Below are positions 1-12,785 of a stretch of DNA of 64,000 bases, piece by piece (position 1 is the stretch's first letter; the number at the start of each line of letters is the position of its first letter). The stretch covers positions 1,867,501 to 1,931,500 of the forward strand of contig NW_022145552.1 of assembly GCF_000002235.5 (NCBI RefSeq). Direction: 5' to 3'. The position numbers and the translations under genes are program-made. This DNA is from Strongylocentrotus purpuratus. Its lineage: Eukaryota > Echinodermata > Echinoidea > Camarodonta > Strongylocentrotidae. Under the pieces are notes generated by a model. It was not told the DNA's origin. It was given only the letters and a program-made list of their open reading frames with translations, and ran no database searches.

Positions 1-85
1 GCATGCGGGGGCCATTACGTCGTCGTGTAGAGAACGGGCGTCGACTAAAAACGAAAAGGGTTATATAAACTAGTAAATAGGACGG

Positions 86-395
86 GTGTCTGACGCCAAT
101 TTACACTGGCTACCCATTCACTCTCGCATTTTATTCAAAATATTGTTGTTAGCTTATGAATGTTTTTATTATTTTGCACCTCCTTATTTGATAGAGCTAT
201 TAAAATTGTACAAACCTTCTAGAAATCTTCGTTCTAATAAGACAAAATTGTTTGTTATTCCACCAGTGATTACCAGGTCATTTAACATTTAATTCATCCA
301 TTTTGTCTGTTACCCAGAGAGCGCTTAGGGACATGTTTTAATACTATGTGTTATGCGCTATACAAGAACGGGTAATTATTATTATTATTATTAGA
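86..395 (+). mobile_element. CR1/L2-type LINE, 3'-end fragment
   Basis: The open stretch at 86-289 reads LHWLPIHSRILFKILLLAYE, then APPYLIELL and a PSRNLRS-like motif. This is the segment after the reverse transcriptase that is shared by many CR1/L2/Rex-type LINEs. It stops early and is followed by a 3' UTR-like stretch containing GCGCTTAGGGACATG and a GCGCTATACAAG box, ending in (ATT)n at 376-394. That tail is common for this LINE group. The reverse transcriptase core is absent, so this is a dead 5'-truncated copy. It may continue past the left window edge, but positions 1-85 show no recognisable coding. Confidence 0.7.
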
Positions 396-458
396 GGACG
401 GGAACGCGGTCCTTGTCCACACAAACGAAAAGCCCATAATGTTAAAACGACTGGAGAG

Positions 459-1260
459 GTAGCGGCGTAGCTATATGGAGGTACGGGGAGGGAACGTACC
501 CCCCCCCCCCCCCCCGAGTGATCAAATGAATAAAACCATAACAATTACCTTCTGGGCAATCACCCCCGGCAATTACCAGCGAGACAACCCCCCCCCCCCC
601 CTCCAAAGGACAATTACCCCCAGAAAATACCCCCAGAAAAATTACCTCCTCAGGACAATTACTCCCTAGGAAATTTACACCCCGCCGTTCAGGATAACTA
701 CCCCTTTAGTCAGGAGCGGCGGAGCGTCTTCCAAAATGAGGTGGGGGCACCATAAAAAGTGGGCACTTTCTGAAAAAATAGGGCACCTAAAAAAGGAAAC
801 CTCATGTAACGTCAAATAGTTCTACTTCGGTGTAATTATAGGTGCATTGGTTAACTTTCCCATAAATATTTTTTGCTTATCTACTTTGTAATTTATTTTT
901 TTATTAATGTTCTTTATATATTTAAATTTGTCATGGTTTTAAAGCGCATAGAGACACTTTCAATTCATTATAAGCTTTATAAATATTCTCTATTATTATT
1001 AATGATGACTTATCAGAAGTGATTATTAGAAAGGAAAAGGGAATGTGTCAAAATAACATAGGCACTTATCAGAGGTGAAAAGGAGCGAAAAGGAAAGGAA
1101 AGAACAGGAGGGGAAGGGGAGCTTTACACAAGGAAGAGGGACACTTGTCAAAGTATAAGAGGGCATTTTTCCTATGAAAAAGGGGCACTTTTCCTACCTA
1201 AATAAGGGTACTTTAGGTGTACTTGTAAAAGTGGAAGGGGGCACTGTGTCCCCTACCCCT
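459..1260. repeat. Poly-C-rich interspersed repeat, copy 1
   Basis: Positions 459-800 match 10730-11088 almost base for base. Shared landmarks in order are GGAGGTACGGGGAGGGAACG, a poly-C run, CTTCTGGGCAATCACCCCC, repeated ACAATTACCCCC-type phrases, and CAGGAGCGGCGGAGCGTC. The left end AGCGGCGTAGCTAT resembles the CAGCnGCGTAGC ends of hAT-type nonautonomous elements. After the shared part come GGGCAC-rich phrases to about 1260. No confident right terminal repeat or target duplication was found for this copy. Reading frames through the poly-C are not coding. Confidence 0.6.
935..1010 (+). mobile_element. Short LINE 3' tail inside the repeat
   Basis: AAGCGCATAGAGACACTTTC, then a spacer and TATTATTATTAAT, matches the terminal 'AGCGC...(ATT)n' layout of the CR1/L2-like LINE seen at 300-394. 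It is probably a very short 5'-truncated insertion. No coding remains. Confidence 0.4.
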
Positions 1261-2345
1261 AAACAAAGTTCAAAATCAAAGTTCCCTTCAAGTTAGGTAT
1301 ATGTTTGTTGTAATGTTAAAATACATTGTTTTGTGGTAAAATAATCTCTTTTGTAATCAAAATTGCCTTCAAGCTATATATACATACATATATATTTATT
1401 ATACACGTATATATTGGTATGCACAGTGTCATGTTATAATATAATAACAATTCCGCTTTCAGGAATTTTCATTTCATTTGGTTTTGTAGCTTCACAGATA
1501 TGTATTTTCATGCAAACCTCGCTCAAAATGATAACTTTCTTGGAAAGCAGCAGCACGGGTGTAGCATATACATTACAGAGAAGGGAAATATGTATTCGGT
1601 AGGGAAAGTATTTCGAGGAACATGGGTCCTTACATGGGATATAATGGGCTCGTAGCCTTCTTCCCTCAGATCGTCTTTTACACTCGAATTCTCTTCTGTT
1701 AAGAAAACAAACTTTCATTAGAATAATGTTATCAATATTGTATTATAATTCTATTATAATTGTATTTGCCCTATTATTTAAGAACTTTAGGTAAAGCCCC
1801 TGCTGACATCAAACAAACCCACACACACACACAGACAGACACACACACACGCACACACATAAAAGACTAAACAAGGAAAAACAGACCACCAGTATGTGCG
1901 TATGTCTGCATGTGTGCTTGTGTGTGAGTGTGGGGGGGGGCTAGCACACGATGTTTGTGCTTTTGGCAATCGCCCTGGGGTACTTATTAATTAAGATATA
2001 TTTCAAACAAAAAATTGTGTAAAAAAAAAAAAAAACACCTTCGTTTTTATACAAACACGGTCACTTTCCACCGAATTTAATTAAGCCGCTATTTGATTCA
2101 CGGTGGAAACAAATATACATTATGAGTTACGCACTGTCCTCCGTTGTAACGACTGACTTGTATTTGTTTAATTTTTTTAAAAATCTATTTATTTATTTAT
2201 ATATATTTTTACAGGCACACAAGATCAGAAATAAATCTGTTTCGCATCTTGGACATGGTATTAAAAGCATCATATAAAAAGTAGCAACAATAACAAAGCA
2301 AAATACACAATACATCATAATAATACAAAATATGGTAGCATAACA
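1261..2345. other. Intergenic, microsatellites only
   Basis: AT-rich sequence with no supported gene. It holds a CA/CAGA-type microsatellite at about 1818-1860, a short TG-rich stretch near 1905-1940, and a 15-bp poly-A near 2021-2035. Open stretches here are short and of low complexity. Confidence 0.6.
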
Positions 2346-2379
2346 ATTCAAGGCCAAGTTACCAAAAATAACTTAAGAG

Positions 2380-2735
2380 TAGGTGATAAAAGGAAGAAAC
2401 TAAGGATAGTGAAAGGAAAGATAGGAAGAGAATATAATAACAACAAAGAACAACACAAGAGAAGGTGATAGAAGGAAGAAACAAAGGATAGCGTAAGGAA
2501 AGATAGGAAGAGAATATAATAAAAACAAAGAACAACACAAGAGAAGGTGATAGAAGGAAGAAACAAAGGATAGCGTAAGGAAAGATAGAAATAAGATATA
2601 ATAAAAACAAGAATGATATAAAAGAAGGGGATAGAATGAAAAACAAAGAATAACATAAAGAAAGATAGACGGAAGAGAAGATGAAAGGTGGAAAAACAAA
2701 GAATAATATAAGAAAAACAGATAGACTGATAAAAA
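2380..2735. repeat. Purine-rich minisatellite, about 82-bp unit
   Basis: About 4.3 head-to-tail copies start near 2383, 2465, 2547 and 2627. Each begins GTGATAGAAGGAAGAAAC and contains GGAAAGATAGGAAGAGAATA. Later copies diverge. The plus strand is nearly all A/G, so the minus strand lacks stops and gives long Phe/Leu/Ser-rich reading frames that are artefacts. Confidence 0.85.
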
Positions 2736-3582
2736 GTGAAACAAACTATTGCATAAGATCAGGCACTCTATTCGGTTATTTGGCGCAAACATTTGACCCG
2801 CTGACCTTTGCTACCTCAGCAACATGAGCGGTCTAGCTCGTTCGCGCTATACCATGGCAACAAGACCGGTCTAGCTTGTGAGTGTGATCATAAACGAAGC
2901 GTACCTCTGAAGCGATCGAGTGGATCGGCCTAGCCTAGATCGGTTTAAAAAGGGAGTAAGAACGGGGTGACCTCTTGGGTGTTTATGAGCCGCGAAGCAT
3001 TTCTAAAAATGCCTTACCGTCAGATCATCTTTTTTTTCATAAATAATTGAAGCGTAAAATAACATCCTTTACGAATAAGCACCGAATCTCATTTGCATAT
3101 TCTTTTCAATGCATTCCTTATCTGCCCTGAGGCGTACAATGCGTCTAAATTTTCTCCTTATTTGGTCAAAAACTCTGGACATAACTCTCGCTTGGGGATC
3201 TATGTCCAGGGAAGGGTAGTGCATTCATTGGTCCCAACATCATTTGACTCTCTACCAAGCAAACTAGCAGGTGGCGTCATCCAGTTCTCTCTCTCTCTCT
3301 CTCTAACTCGGTAAGTTTTTGCCGTCATTGAATAATTCTTGCCTCCTTGTCTTATATTCAATGTTGATGCGATATGAGATTTGAGTTCAACTCACGCATA
3401 TATATATATATATATATACCCTTGTTTAATATTGATTAATTATTCAACGTGTACACTATACTGATTCAGTAGAATGTTCCTTGTTAGTTCCCACAATTTT
3501 GTTAAACTTATAGTCGTACTGTCAGCTGAAGCCTGCTACCAGTAATTTATGCCTTAGACCAAACTAAAATATATTTCATGTA
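2736..3582. other. Intergenic
   Basis: No gene is supported. Two related 37-bp stretches (caacatgagcggtctagctc and caacaagaccggtctagctt, near 2820 and 2858) form a short direct repeat. A (CT)n run lies at 3286-3304 and an (AT)n run at 3399-3418. The reading frame at 3093-3314 runs into the (CT)n tract and is not convincing. Confidence 0.5.
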
Positions 3583-3785
3583 CACTGTCGCTCATAACGT
3601 TGGAATATTTTATTTTTTACCCCAATTTATGGAATTCTTTTGACAATGATTTAGTGTTTTTCGTGACTACTAAAGCATGTGTATCCTACTAATACTATGC
3701 TTATCAACTAGGGGACCTACGCCCTTAAGTCATCAATGACAGTAATGAGGATTAATGCCCCACAAAAGGACACTAATATAGCACA

Positions 3786-3850
3786 TCCACACAGTTTTGA
3801 TCCTGTGGCCTCACAGTTACGAGGCCATTGCTTTGCCACTTTACCATGAC
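3786..3850 (-). other. tRNA-like (Pol III box) segment, left arm
   Basis: Read on the minus strand, GTCATGGTAAAGTGGCAAAG is followed by AATGGCCTCGTAACTGTGAG and AGGATCAAAACTG. The layout resembles the A box, anticodon arm and B box of a tRNA, as in tRNA-derived SINE heads. The B box is degenerate. The cloverleaf is not convincing, so this is not a working tRNA gene. Confidence 0.45.
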
Positions 3851-3894
3851 TGTACGCAGCGGGGGCTAGGGTAGGGGGCAGTTCCCACAAATAA

Positions 3895-4395
3895 AAAAAA
3901 ATGCTCGGTCGCCGCCGGAATTTAGGCATGGCCCAACGATTTTTTGGAAGGGTCGAGTAGGCTGTAGAGCTCCAGCGATGCCTAGGCGGTGTCCTGTCGA
4001 TTTCCCGTCGGTCGCCGGTCGATTTTAGGTCAAAACTGGGCGAAATCGGGGAGCTTCTCCGGGCGGTGTACCGGCATTGACTGACTGATGACCCACCGAT
4101 TCCCGAGCGGTCTCCCACGGGCCACCGGCTGATTTGAAAGAAATTGTCCGACGGCCGGCCGGTGATCGGCAAGGCACCAAAATACGCTCAGTGCCCGAGC
4201 GTTCGCCGCCCGGGCACCGACCTTATCGAGCGTTCGCCGTCGAGCGATTTAGGTCAAAAATCGAAGCCGCTAGGTCAAAGGCTGTCGACCGATTTTGAAC
4301 TCACTGCCCAGTGATCGACTAGTATCCCAGCGGCAACCCGGCGGCGACCGGAAGGCGACCGCTCCGCAGACTTTGACCGCTCTGGGCTTCACACA
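3895..4395. repeat. GC-rich degenerate repeat island
   Basis: This stretch is strikingly GC- and CpG-rich against its surroundings. Short phrases recur in it: CGGTCGCC, GCGTTCGCCG, and CGATTTT followed by AGGTCAAAA or TGAACT. They suggest degraded tandem units of about 30-40 bp. The island makes the left half of the fold-back element longer than the right. Reading frames cross it on the minus strand but resemble no known protein. Confidence 0.5.
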
Positions 4396-5159
4396 CGTAC
4401 ACACAGCGCCTTGCCTATATCAGCATGCATGGTTTGCGTGCATAGGCAAGGGCTTGCAAATGTTTCATTTCAGTTCTAACATCTCTACCTTTAACAAATT
4501 TATTACAGATCTACACATATCAGCTTATCAAATTGCTGTGAAACTGTTATTTAGCACTAAGTTACAATTATTCTATCAATCAAGGATAGCCTTGGCCTTT
4601 CTCGTCATCGAAGCCACTATATAATTATTATAGGGACTCATTTCTAAAGATTTTACAGTTGAGAATTTATTATAGATCTATACACCTCTAAAAAGGCTCT
4701 AATATAATATCAGCTCATTAAATTGCCGTGTAAAGTTACTACTTAGTGCTAGATCTAAATTTCAATTATTCTAGCAATCAATGATAGGCCTTATCGTCAT
4801 CGAAGCCACTATATAATTATAGGGACTAATTTCTAAAGATTTTATGGTTGAGAAATTTACTATAGATCTATACCTCTAAAAGACTCTAATAATATCAGCT
4901 TAAGAAATTGCTGTGATGTTCTCAGGTAAGAATTCCTGCAATAAAAGAAGTAACAAAATAAAGCTGATATTATTAGAGCCTTTTAGAGGTGTATAATATA
5001 GTCTAGATCTATAATAAATTCCCAACCGTAAAATCTTTAGAAATGAGTCCCTATAATATATAGTGGCTTCGATGACGAGAAAGGCCTATCCTTGATTGCT
5101 AAAGGAATTTTGTTTTTTATTTATGGAAACTGCCCCTTACCCTAGCCCCCGCTGCGTAC

Positions 5160-5225
5160 AGTCATGGCTCAGTGACAAAGCAATGGCCTCGTAACTGTGA
5201 GGCCCCAGGATCGAAACCGTGTCGA
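5160..5225 (+). other. tRNA-like (Pol III box) segment, right arm
   Basis: This is the inverted partner of the left-arm copy: GTCATGGCTCAGTGACAAAG, then AATGGCCTCGTAACTGTGAG and AGGATCGAAACCG. The A-box-like TGGCTCAGTGAC and B-box-like GGATCGAAACC are better preserved than in the left arm. Confidence 0.5.
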
Positions 5226-5485
5226 TGTACTATATAAGTGCCCTTTTGTGGGGCATTAATCCTCATTACTGTCATTTATGACTTAAAGGCGTAGGTCCCC
5301 TAGTTGATAAGCATAGTAGCATATACATGCTTTAGCAGTCACGCAAAACACACATTGGCAAATTATTATTCAATAAAATCTGAGAATGTAGACTATTATC
5401 TAGATCTATTATTTTTAAATTATTTTTAAAATAATTCCATAAATTGGGGTAAAACAAAAATATTCCAACCATATGAGCGACAGTG

Positions 5486-9256
<3,771 letters not shown>

Positions 9257-9755
9257 TTGATTTTCTTCTACTTCTAATGAGCAACCTGATTTTTTTAATT
9301 CTGTTTCACTCCATGTTGCCACCTCTTGATAGCCTTTGGTTTCGGATGGTTACATGTTATTAGATATTCACCTCTGTCTTTATCAAAAAGGTTTTTACCT
9401 TTGACCTAAATGTAAAAACGTTCATTACAAATATATAAGTATAAATTATAATTATATATATATATTCGGACTTAGAAAAACTTCTAATGAGCAGCATAAG
9501 AAACTGTCAGAGCAAGTTCATTTTACTCCATGTTGTCACCTGATGATAGTTTTGGGTTTCGAGTTGTAACTTACCTCTGTCTTTAAAAAGGTTATGCATT
9601 TGTCTTAAATGTAGAAACGTTCATTACAAATACATTAGATATATATATATATATATACATTTATAAATTTAGACTTTATAGAAGAACAACAATAAGAATA
9701 ATCCGTCACGTTCTGTTGAATGGAAAATACAATAAAAACAGTACTAACTAAACTA
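9257..9755 (+). other. Actin 3' UTR with an internal duplication of about 215 bp
   Basis: The block starting ACTTCTAATGAGCA at about 9270 recurs at about 9480. Shared phrases in order are CTCCATGTTG.CACCT, GATAG, TTACCTCTGTCTTT, AAATGTA.AAACGTTCATTACA and an AT microsatellite. The copies are more diverged than the 81-bp duplication. AATAAA at 9731-9736 is the best polyadenylation signal candidate, so the transcript probably ends near 9750. Confidence 0.7.
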
Positions 9756-9994
9756 TTTTTATTATTTGAATCTTTCTTATTTGTTGTGTGTTTTGTCGTG
9801 AATATTTAGCCTTGGATAAAATAATTGCGGGTATGTAAGCGTTTCTATTAAAGTGTAAACACAGTTCATATATATATTTCATTTGTGTATTTTGCTAATG
9901 ATTTTTTGTAAATATGGCAATGGTCAAGCACGGGTGCAGGGTTGTAATGGGGGATACAACATCGGAATACATCTGCAGACTAAATATATATAAA

Positions 9995-10030
<36 letters not shown>

Positions 10031-10040
10031 ATATATATTT
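9756..10040. other. Intergenic, AT-rich
   Basis: No gene. An (AT)n run spans about 9995-10030, directly before the transposon end at 10041. Confidence 0.6.
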
Positions 10041-10222
10041 ATACACTGTTGGTCATAAAGGTGGAAACATTATTTTTACCCCAATTCATGGAATGATTTT
10101 TTTGATTTTTGGGGGGCAGTAGGTTCCATTGTTATAAGTCTTTGGTATGCCTCGGCCGGGGTTCGAACCCACTACCCCCGGTTCATGAGGCGGGCGCTCT
10201 AACCACTGAGCCACCATGCCCG
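10041..10222 (-). mobile_element. Tc1-like terminal repeat plus tRNA-like segment
   Basis: TACACTGTTGGTCATAAAGG and the following ACCCCAATTCATGGAAT match the outer ends of the 3583-5485 element (TACACTGTCGCTCATAAC... ACCCCAATTTATGGAAT). Inward, positions 10148-10222 read on the minus strand as a tRNA-like unit: GGTGGCTCAGTGGTTAGAGC (A box), CCTCATGAACC in the anticodon position, and GGGTTCGAACCCC (B box). The acceptor stem does not pair well. No opposite terminal repeat was found, so the element is truncated or too diverged to see. Confidence 0.6.
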
Positions 10223-10378
10223 TCATACGATGTGCCCCATGCCCCACCTTCAAGCCCTAAATCCACCACTGATGATGGCAATATATGTACGTGAAAGAGT
10301 AGTGTGTTTGCTAGAGCTGTCAACATGTGCGTGATATATTTCTGAATGAAACAAGGCATGTGATATTCGTGTTCTGAA

Positions 10379-10631
10379 CAGTGATGTAGCTACGAGGGAC
10401 CACAGGGGACGTGTGCCCTCTAAGACTTATTGCCAGAAAAAGGAGAGACAAAGAAAGAAAAGGGAAAAAGAGATGAAAGGAGGGAGAGACTATTTGAAAA
10501 AAAGGATGCTTTGACCACCTTCCACATCTTCCCCCGAATTAGTTGCCCTTGAAATTTGCATTACATCAACCGACCCCAACCCAAATGCCGGTGCCCCCGC
10601 AGTAACATGAGCCACGCTACTCTGCCCACTG
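10379..10631. mobile_element. Probable hAT-type MITE
   Basis: The left end CAGTGATGTAGCTACG and the inverted right end CAGTGGGCAGAGTAGCGTGG share CAGTG and GTAGC. Flanking 8-mers GTTCTGAA (10371-10378) and GTTTTGTA (10632-10639) agree at six of eight positions, suggesting an old 8-bp target duplication. No coding content. Confidence 0.5.
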
Positions 10632-10729
10632 GTTTTGTATGGAAATCAAAGTAACATGTTCTTGATAATAATAAAAACGAGTTCAGCAATACCAGTTCAG
10701 AACTAATATTGTTGAAATGAGTGGAAGGG

Positions 10730-11182
10730 CAGCTGCGTAGCTATCGGGAGGTACGGGGAGGGAACGTACCCCCCCCCCCCCCCAATTAAGTGATGAAATG
10801 AAAAAAACCCACAAAAATCACCTTCTGGGCAATCACCCCCGGGCAATTACCAGCGGGACAATTACCCCCCCCCCCCCTCACCCTCCAAAGGACAATTACC
10901 CCAAGGAAATACCCCCAGCAAAATTACCTCCTTAGGACAAATACTCCCTAGGACATTTACACCACCTCACCCCCCTTTCAGGATAACTACCCCTTTAGTC
11001 AGGAGCGGCGGAGCGTCTTCCAAAATGAGGTTGGAGCACCATACAAAATGGGCACTTTCTGGAAAACAGGGCACCTAAAAAGGGAAACTTCAAAGCGAAA
11101 ATATACTACTTCATCCATTGGTATATACCCCTACATTTTTTGGGGGGACGTGCCCCCCCCCCCCCCCGTGGCTACGTGGCTG
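10730..11182. mobile_element. Poly-C-rich repeat, copy 2 (hAT-like ends)
   Basis: This is the second copy of the repeat at 459-800. Its ends CAGCTGCGTAGC and (inverted) CAGCCACGTAGC match at ten of twelve positions, which supports a hAT-type nonautonomous element. Flanking 8-mers do not match, so the target duplication is lost or the ends are misplaced. It contains C-runs near 10771-10786, 10866-10878 and 11154-11167. Confidence 0.6.
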
Positions 11183-11187
11183 GCTAT

Positions 11188-11373
11188 TACACTCCTTTAT
11201 TTAATTTTTACAAAATTATTAAATATAAATGAAGAAATAAGGTTTGTTAATTTTGAAACATGGGGCACAAAATTACTTGTTAAATAACTGAAATTGGGGA
11301 GACGTTGGCAAATACTACTACTACTCCCAGAATCTCTAACATCCGAACTAACTACACCTACTCTCCCTCGTGG

Positions 11374-11404
<31 letters not shown>

Positions 11405-11510
11405 TCTCTCTCTCTCTCTCTCTTCTTCTCCCATACACTTCTCCCTTTCTTGATATCTTTATCAAGATTCTCTTTTCTCGCTTTCTATTTCACCTGTTAA
11501 TATACTATCC
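11188..11510. repeat. Dispersed single copy of the 19.6-23 kb repeat family
   Basis: TTATTTAATTTTTACAAAAT through AACTGAAATTGGGG matches 19625-19790. Then CTAACATCCGAACTA, a (CT)n tract (about 11374-11422), CACTTCTCCCTTTCTTG and TATCTTTATCAAGATTCT match the interior of the roughly 600-bp tandem units at 19.9-23 kb. Here the element is present once, without tandem amplification. Frames through the (CT)n tract are not genes. Confidence 0.65.
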
Positions 11511-11838
11511 TAGCCTTTTATACAAAATATATACCTGTACTCGATAACTGTGATACCTGCTCGGAATCTGTGATACTCCCAAACTTCAATCATGACTATA
11601 ATAAGCCTACCTGATACACACGTCATGGCATGCAATGAAAAAATGTATTAATCATTCAGCTCAAAATGTGCAAGTTGTATATTATGTACATGTATTTTAT
11701 TTGCAATTCAAAACATCCCAATAATCGATTTGTCCTGGTGTACGTATAGCTAGTTCGAACGATGCGATGATGTTACTGTATAGTTTGGGTGCTGAAAATA
11801 CTGAAACTAGACACGGGTGCAAAAGTGCATCGTACGTA
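11511..11838. other. Intergenic
   Basis: No recognisable feature. It may include the 3' part of the minus-strand peptide gene at 11839-12063. Confidence 0.4.
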
Positions 11839-12063
11839 CTACACATTTTCAAAGTTAAAATTGATATAAAGACTAAAATTATTGATATTAATCATGTTGA
11901 AAGTAATATTGGGATCAATATTAATATGAATGCACCACTTGTATGAAAGTGGAAAGCCGTAATTACAATCCCCTTCTTCGATTTTCAGTTCCCACTGCTT
12001 CACGGAGGAAAATACAGCAGCAAAAAACAGGGCAAGTGACACGATGATCATCGCAAGTTTCAT
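11839..12063 (-). CDS. Possible small secreted peptide, first exon
   Basis: A minus-strand ATG opens MKLAMIIVSLALFFAAVFSS, a textbook signal peptide with a short basic start, a hydrophobic core and small residues before the likely cleavage site near residue 20. It is followed by VKQWELKIEEGDCNYGFPLS and a second Cys in YKWC (Cys33, Cys44). After about residue 46 the frame becomes Ile/Asn-rich and AT-driven, so the true exon may end earlier at a splice site I could not fix. No family was recognised; secreted, cysteine-containing host-defence or signalling peptides are possible but unproven. The signal-like start is the only real support. Confidence 0.4.
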   Translation of the reverse strand: MKLAMIIVSLALFFAAVFSSVKQWELKIEEGDCNYGFPLSYKWCIHINIDPNITFNMININNFSLYINFNFENV

Positions 12064-12136
12064 GTTGCCCGACTGTTCTGTAGGCGTATTACAAGTAGTG
12101 CTGAGTAGTAACGTAGTAGTATTGTAGTAGTAGAAG

Positions 12137-12245
12137 CAGGGCTCAAATTAATTTTTTGTCCACGGGGGCTCTTCTCCCGAAAAAAGAGCCCCCGTGAGCC
12201 TTCTCACGGGGGCTCTTTTATTACTGACGGGGGCTCTTTTTTATA
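12137..12245. repeat. Hairpin-forming GGGGGCTCTT repeats
   Basis: CACGGGGGCTCTT occurs three times on the plus strand, the third starting GACGGGGG. Once it is followed closely by its exact inverse AAGAGCCCCCGTG, making a 13-bp stem with a loop of about 10 bases at 12161-12197. The preceding CAGGGCTCAAATTAATTTTT resembles a hAT-type element end, but no matching right end was found. Confidence 0.5.
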
Positions 12246-12785
12246 CAAATATCCATTGAATTGGTACCTATGATACTCCACAATTATTTGCTATTTCATC
12301 ATTATAATTTCAATCAGCATTTTCCCTCTTACAAATTTACAAGCTACATAGCTGTTACTGGCCTGTGTATATAATATATACGCATACAACACTGATCTTT
12401 ATGATGTCTTTAACGTGACATATCTTCTTCTCCCCTTGCAAACGAAAAAGAAAACATGGTCATTAAAAGGGATTAAGCGACAAATAATGATTGTGATTCA
12501 AATTGATGCGAATATTTGTTTGAATAAGCACTATTATTCACCCGAATCATTTTTGTAAAAACAACTTTTACAAATCTCAGCCATGCTTACTGAGTTGAGA
12601 CGTTCCATTCAATTTAAAATACCCATTACATAATACACTTCTCCTAATCTCAAAGTGATCTTACAGCACAGTGGCAGAATTGCATGGCTGAGATTTGTAA
12701 AAGTCGTTTTTACAAAGAAGATTCTGGTGAAAAGCATTGCATATTCAAAACTAGATGGAATTTTGACTGCGCGCAGTCGAAAATG

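Larger units (their letters stand above)
3583..5485. mobile_element. Fold-back DNA element with Tc1/mariner-like ends
   Basis: The ends CACTGTCGCTCATAACGTTG (3583) and, inverted, CACTGTCGCTCATATGGTTG (ending 5485) are each flanked by TA, the Tc1/mariner target. The inverted homology continues far inward, with interruptions, through about 3890 and back from about 5120, giving arms of roughly 300 bp. Inside lie two direct copies of a roughly 210-bp AT-rich block (about 4494-4700 and 4701-4915), one inverted copy (about 4960-5110), and a GC-rich island in the left half only. No transposase frame was recognised, so it is nonautonomous. Both arms carry a tRNA-like stretch. Confidence 0.75.

Noticed and set aside
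2348-2792. Three overlapping minus-strand frames of 95-130 codons
   Set aside because: They come from a purine-rich minisatellite that lacks stops on the other strand.
3717-4172. 151-codon minus-strand frame
   Set aside because: Crosses the transposon arm and the GC-rich repeat island; composition follows the repeat, and no protein family fits.
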